Notes under the pieces: generated by a model
What the model saw: the letters and a program-made list of their open reading frames with translations, nothing else
Told to the model about the DNA's origin: nothing
The model's database searches: none
Shown here: one piece after another, positions 61,024 through 64,000 of the stretch
How the letters are laid out: each line of letters opens with the position of its first letter
How positions within the stretch are numbered: position 1 is the first letter of the stretch
Translations under genes and position numbers: made by a program
Assembly (NCBI RefSeq): GCF_041434935.1
Contig: NZ_CP107964.1
Span: forward strand, 6,121,001-6,185,000
From: Kitasatospora sp. NBC_00374
Lineage (GTDB): Bacteria; Actinomycetota; Actinomycetes; Streptomycetales; Streptomycetaceae
DNA: 64,000 nt
Direction: 5' to 3'

Positions 61024-61269
61024 ATGGCCAGCAACGTCCGGATCACTCTCGCCCACCACCTGACCCGCGACGGCGCGGACCTGGCTCCCGGCGACGAGAT
61101 CGAGGTGCCGCACCACGAGGCCAGGCAGCTCATCGCCTCGGGTTACGTGGCCGGCGCCGACCCGTCCGACCCGGAGGCCGTAGCGAAGGCCCTGGCGCCC
61201 GAGCCGTCCCGCAAGCAGCTCGCCGCCAAGCCCCCGGCGGACAAGGCCGAGGCCAAGCCGAGTGCGTGA
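61024..61269 (+). CDS. small phage protein, connector module
   Basis: An 81-residue protein (ASNVRITLAHHLTRDGADLA, LIASGYVAGADPSDPEA, then a lysine-rich end). It is predicted to be acidic and partly disordered. The stop overlaps the next GTG by 8 bases. Similar small proteins lie before tail terminators in actinophages. The function is unknown. Confidence 0.6.
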   Translation: MASNVRITLAHHLTRDGADLAPGDEIEVPHHEARQLIASGYVAGADPSDPEAVAKALAPEPSRKQLAAKPPADKAEAKPSA

Positions 61270-61690
61270 TCTCGCCTCCCTCGACGCCGAACTCCTCGTG
61301 GTGGACTGGCTGTCCAACCATGAGGAGCTGACGGGCGTGCTGGGCGGCAAGGGCCGGGTCGGGGCGCGCAATGCACCGCCCTACCCGCGTATCCGGATCA
61401 CACAGATTCCCGGCGGAGCCGCCGCCGGCTGGCGCTGGCTCGGCACGTTCCACATCCAGGTGGAGGCCTTGGGCGATGTCGACCGCTCCACGGCCCGGCC
61501 CGCGCTGCGCTTGGCGTTCACCACGGCGGTGAAGGCGCTGCACGAGCTGACCGTGCGGCCCGCGCTGCCGGGCCAGCCTGTGGTGACCGCCGTACAGGCC
61601 CTGTCCACCGGCGGGTGGTTGCCCGAGCCGACCGGGCAGGGCCGGTACCTCGGGGTGGTGGCGCTGACGGCCCATCCCGCCGCCGGCTGA
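61262..61690 (+). CDS. tail terminator/completion protein, probable
   Basis: A 142-residue protein with a compact alpha/beta fold: SLDAELLVVDWLSNHEELTG, RIRITQIPGGAAAGWRWLGT and FHIQVEALGDVD. The length, position directly before the major tail gene and pattern fit the gpU-like tail terminator family. It would cap the tail tube and join it to the neck. GTG 61262. Confidence 0.7.
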   Translation: MRDLASLDAELLVVDWLSNHEELTGVLGGKGRVGARNAPPYPRIRITQIPGGAAAGWRWLGTFHIQVEALGDVDRSTARPALRLAFTTAVKALHELTVRPALPGQPVVTAVQALSTGGWLPEPTGQGRYLGVVALTAHPAAG

Positions 61691-61762
61691 ACCACGGGAT
61701 TTCGCGAGTTCTGCGACAGCCCTACGCGCGCGGGCAAGGGGCCGCCCAGTCGGGGCGGGGAC

Positions 61763-61795
61763 GGCGCGACGCTACGGCCGGCGGGCGCCTACGGT
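61763..61795 (+). promoter_or_regulatory. phage promoter-like motif upstream of major tail gene
   Basis: GGCGCGAC at 61763-61770, 15 bp, then CGCCTACGGT at 61786-61795. It is a full match. The tail gene GTG is 40 bp downstream. Confidence 0.6.
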
Positions 61796-61834
61796 CCGGC
61801 ACACCTACCGGTCCGCCCCGAGGAGAGATCGTTC

Positions 61835-62401
61835 GTGCCTACGGAGAGCATGTTCGTCGCCCAGATGGCGCGGCTGTACCTGGCGGTGCCGGGTACCGTC
61901 GCGCCCGCCGATCCGATCGTGGCCATGCCGGCTGCCTGGAAGGACGTGGGCTTGTTCAAGCCCGGGTCGCTGGAGTGGAACACCGATCCGAAGTTCGAGG
62001 AGATCAAGTCTCACCAGCTGCGGTACGCGGCCCGCACCATCCAGACTGAGGACGCGGCGACGGCCAAGGTCGAGCTGCAGGAGTGGAACGCCACCAACAT
62101 CGTCGCGGTGTACGGCGGCGGCGCGGTCACTAGCGTCACCGCGGGCGGGAAGACGTTCTACCGGTACACGCCGCCCGCCGTGGGCGGCCGTAACCAGTTC
62201 GCCGCGGTGATCGAGCTGATCGACGGGGCCAAGCACTACCGGCGGATCGTGCCACTGTGCGAGCAGGTGGCCTCGGTCAACCAGAAGTTCCCCAACGACG
62301 CGGAGTCCACGCTGCCGCTGGAGCTCAAGGTCATCGGCGGCGCCGTCGGCGACCCCTGGTACGACCTTACCGACGATCCCGGCTTCGCCCCGGCAGCCTG
62401 A
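61835..62401 (+). CDS. major tail protein
   Basis: A 188-residue tail-tube protein. The N-terminal MARLYLAVPGTVAPADPIVA and the motif GSLEWNTDPKFEEIKSHQL are typical of the actinophage tail tube, followed by EWNATNIVAVYGGG and a beta-rich end. It forms the tail tube through which DNA passes. GAGGAGAG precedes GTG 61835. Confidence 0.78.
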   Translation: MPTESMFVAQMARLYLAVPGTVAPADPIVAMPAAWKDVGLFKPGSLEWNTDPKFEEIKSHQLRYAARTIQTEDAATAKVELQEWNATNIVAVYGGGAVTSVTAGGKTFYRYTPPAVGGRNQFAAVIELIDGAKHYRRIVPLCEQVASVNQKFPNDAESTLPLELKVIGGAVGDPWYDLTDDPGFAPAA

Positions 62402-62623
62402 CCAGCCTTCCTGTCAACGAAGTTGGCGTTCTTGTCGCTGTGCCCACAAGCCACCCGTGCGCCTACTGTGGTGTGTGTCAGCCCGACCGCCCCTACCCCC
62501 CAGGGTGGGCCTGGCTGCAATCCGCGAAGCCCCGGCCCACCCCCCCGGCCGGGGCTTCGCTGTGCCCAGCACCGGCCGCCGCCGCAGAGGCTGGCCGGAC
62601 CACAACAGGCATGGGGAGGAATC

Positions 62624-62998
62624 ATGGAACTGCCCTACCCGGAAGGGACGTTCGTCCGGCTGGACGAGGAGGCCGGGTACACCCGGTTCGGTACGCTCGT
62701 GCACCTGGCGCCGGGCTGGTACGGCATCCAGCAGCGCCTGGGCGGCCGGGTCGAGGCGATCGCGTCCGGAAGCGCACGGATCCGGCCGTGGGCCCGCAGG
62801 CGGGTGAGGGTCTTCTACACCGAGTCGTGCATGTGCGAGTGGGGCCCGCGCGGCCCCGGCTGGCGGTGGCACTCGGAGACCGACGGGTGGGCCGGGAAGG
62901 ACGAGTGGCGGGAGCGGCTTTACACCACGCAGTCCGAAGCGCTGGGAGCCGCGCTGGAGTGGCTGCGCACCGAGTACGCGGCCCTGAAGCCCGCGTAG
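62624..62998 (+). CDS. small phage tail-region protein
   Basis: A 124-residue protein with many Trp and Arg residues (GTLVHLAPGWYGIQQRLGG, FYTESCMCEWGPRGPGWRWH). ATG 62624 has GGGGAGGA upstream. It lies between the major tail protein and the tail chaperone. A weak promoter-like motif (CGCCTACTGT at 62460-62469) precedes it. No family is recognised. Confidence 0.6.
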   Translation: MELPYPEGTFVRLDEEAGYTRFGTLVHLAPGWYGIQQRLGGRVEAIASGSARIRPWARRRVRVFYTESCMCEWGPRGPGWRWHSETDGWAGKDEWRERLYTTQSEALGAALEWLRTEYAALKPA

Positions 62999-63103
62999 GC
63001 CGCCGTCAGCGGTCGATCTGCACCCGGGAGGGGGTCACCCCAGGCGTGGCCCCCTTCGCCGCGTTCACGGGCCGCCTCGTCCCCTGCCCGGCCAGCGTCT
63101 CGG

Positions 63104-63134
63104 GGCGACGCTAACCCCGGGCCGCTCCTAGCGT
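63104..63134 (+). promoter_or_regulatory. phage promoter-like motif upstream of tail chaperone
   Basis: GGCGAC at 63104-63109, 15 bp, then CTCCTAGCGT at 63125-63134. The ATG is 40 bp downstream. Confidence 0.5.
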
Positions 63135-63173
63135 CTGCGGCGATCACTCGCCCGACAGACCGAGGAGCCCTGA

Positions 63174-63767
63174 ATGCCCGGGATCGATCTGGACGCCGCG
63201 CGCAAGCGCCGTCTGGCCGCCGCCGCCGACAAGGCGCGCGCTGCGAAGGCCGAGTACACCGTCGGGGAGGAGCCGATCATCCTCGGCGGCGCCCAGGTGG
63301 CCGTCCTGCCCGCCGAACTGCCCCTGGAGGTGTGGCAGCCGCTGATCGGGGTCCCGTACCTGCCACTGCTGCTGCGCAAGCTGGTGGAGGCCGCCCAGTC
63401 GAAGGGCGAGCAGCAGGCGGAGGCCGCCGGCCTGATCGTGGATGTCCTCGGCTCCGAGCCCGGCCTTCCGTCCGACCTGATCGCCGCTGCGGGGGAGATG
63501 GGCCGGCGACTGCTCGGTGAGGACGGCTACACGCGGCTCATGGCCGAGCGGCCCAGCCACTCCGATGTGCTGGAGCTGGTGCGCTTCGCCTGGACGAAGT
63601 ACATGGGCGGGGGTGCGGGCCTGGGGGAACTCATCGGGCCGTCCGAGACGCCTTCGAACGCTGGGACGACCTCGAAGCCGACCTCCAGCGCTTCTACCAC
63701 CTCGACGCCCGGGGCGTCTGGCGACGGCCCGGTGACCCTGGATTCCTCGGCACCCGCCGCCTCCTGA
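63174..63767 (+). CDS. tail assembly chaperone (gpG-like)
   Basis: A 197-residue protein. The helical body (AARKRRLAAAADKARAAKAE, then LPLEVWQPLIGVPYLPLLLR) fits the tail-assembly chaperone that coats the tape-measure protein. The last 40 residues are low-complexity Ser/Thr/Pro. A shifted product seems to be made here: the -1 frame opens after GGGGGA at 63623-63628 into a protein-like extension. ATG 63174 was chosen for its strong position after a promoter-like motif. Confidence 0.78.
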   Translation: MPGIDLDAARKRRLAAAADKARAAKAEYTVGEEPIILGGAQVAVLPAELPLEVWQPLIGVPYLPLLLRKLVEAAQSKGEQQAEAAGLIVDVLGSEPGLPSDLIAAAGEMGRRLLGEDGYTRLMAERPSHSDVLELVRFAWTKYMGGGAGLGELIGPSETPSNAGTTSKPTSSASTTSTPGASGDGPVTLDSSAPAAS

Positions 63768-64000
63768 CCCTGATGCGGGGACTGCCGGCGGAGGCGCTGC
63801 TGCGCCGCGACGCCGGCGAAGTCGGTTCCGATCGCTGGGGCCTGACACAGGAACTCCTCGCGCAGGCCGTCGAGCTGATTTCGGTGATGGCGGCGGAGCG
63901 CCGTCTGCGGCAGCCGGTCGAGCTGCCCCGCCCGGCCCATCTGCGGGCCGGCCACACGCAGGGACACGACGCGGACGGGATTGCCCGTGCGGTCGCTGTC
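63626..64000 (+). CDS. gpGT-type frameshift extension of the tail chaperone (partial)
   Basis: In the -1 frame the sequence continues HRAVRDAFERWDDLEADLQ and RFYHLDARGVWRRPGDPGFL, protein-like, and stays open to the window end. It has no convincing own start, so it should be made by -1 slippage at 63623-63628 as a chaperone fusion, as in lambda G/GT. The end lies beyond the window. Confidence 0.7.

Overview
The base composition (about 70% G+C), codon use, GTG/TTG starts and gene families (XRE/DUF5753 with DUF397, class I LysRS, SAV_2336-type proteins) point to a Streptomyces or close relative. No RNA gene was recognised. All family names come from reading motifs by eye, without any database search.

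Region 1 (about 1-12 kb) is a four-gene, translationally overlapping operon: an alpha/beta-hydrolase, a caspase-like protease, a MoxR-type AAA+ ATPase and a 1539-residue vWA/STAND-NTPase/TPR protein. This is the layout of the MoxR-vWA ternary conflict systems. The caspase gene is broken between its His and Cys motifs by an IS3-family element, which itself carries an IS30-family element. Removing the insertion and one copy of the 4-bp target duplication restores the frame exactly. The TPR gene holds eight nearly identical 126-bp repeats. A 409-bp inverted-repeat structure follows, then an IS1182-like element whose outer 19 bp are identical to the ends of the IS3 element.

Region 2 (14.2-32.8 kb) is the left part of a siphovirus-like prophage: integrase and excisionase-like gene on the minus strand, replication genes, a secreted alanine/proline-rich protein, terminase, portal, two tandem ADP-ribosyltransferase-like genes, prohead protease, endolysin, a regulator, major capsid protein and a small head protein. 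A recurrent promoter-like motif (GGCGCGAC, 15 bp, CKCCTASSGT) precedes many of these genes.

Region 3 (33.1-58.8 kb) lies exactly where head-tail connector genes should follow the capsid gene. It is about 26 kb of non-phage cargo in three parts. (a) Minus-strand genes: an ABC exporter, a NUDIX hydrolase, and an operon of amino-acid permease, glutamine-synthetase-like ligase, MurC-like protein without its P-loop lysine, and LuxR-type regulator. (b) A TPR regulator and a candidate RiPP operon: a 46-residue precursor, JmjC/cupin hydroxylase, aldo/keto reductase and APH-like kinase, with a shared operator-like motif at both promoters. (c) A coupled operon of P450, two dCTP-deaminase-like proteins, a YqcI/YcgG-type protein, a class II LysRS-like enzyme, a methyltransferase and a TmrB-like protein, facing a class I lysyl-tRNA synthetase. 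Part (c) is the best candidate for an undescribed pathway in this window.

Region 4 (59.5-64 kb) resumes the prophage: head-tail connector genes, tail terminator, major tail protein and a tail-assembly chaperone with a probable programmed -1 frameshift. It runs off the window end.
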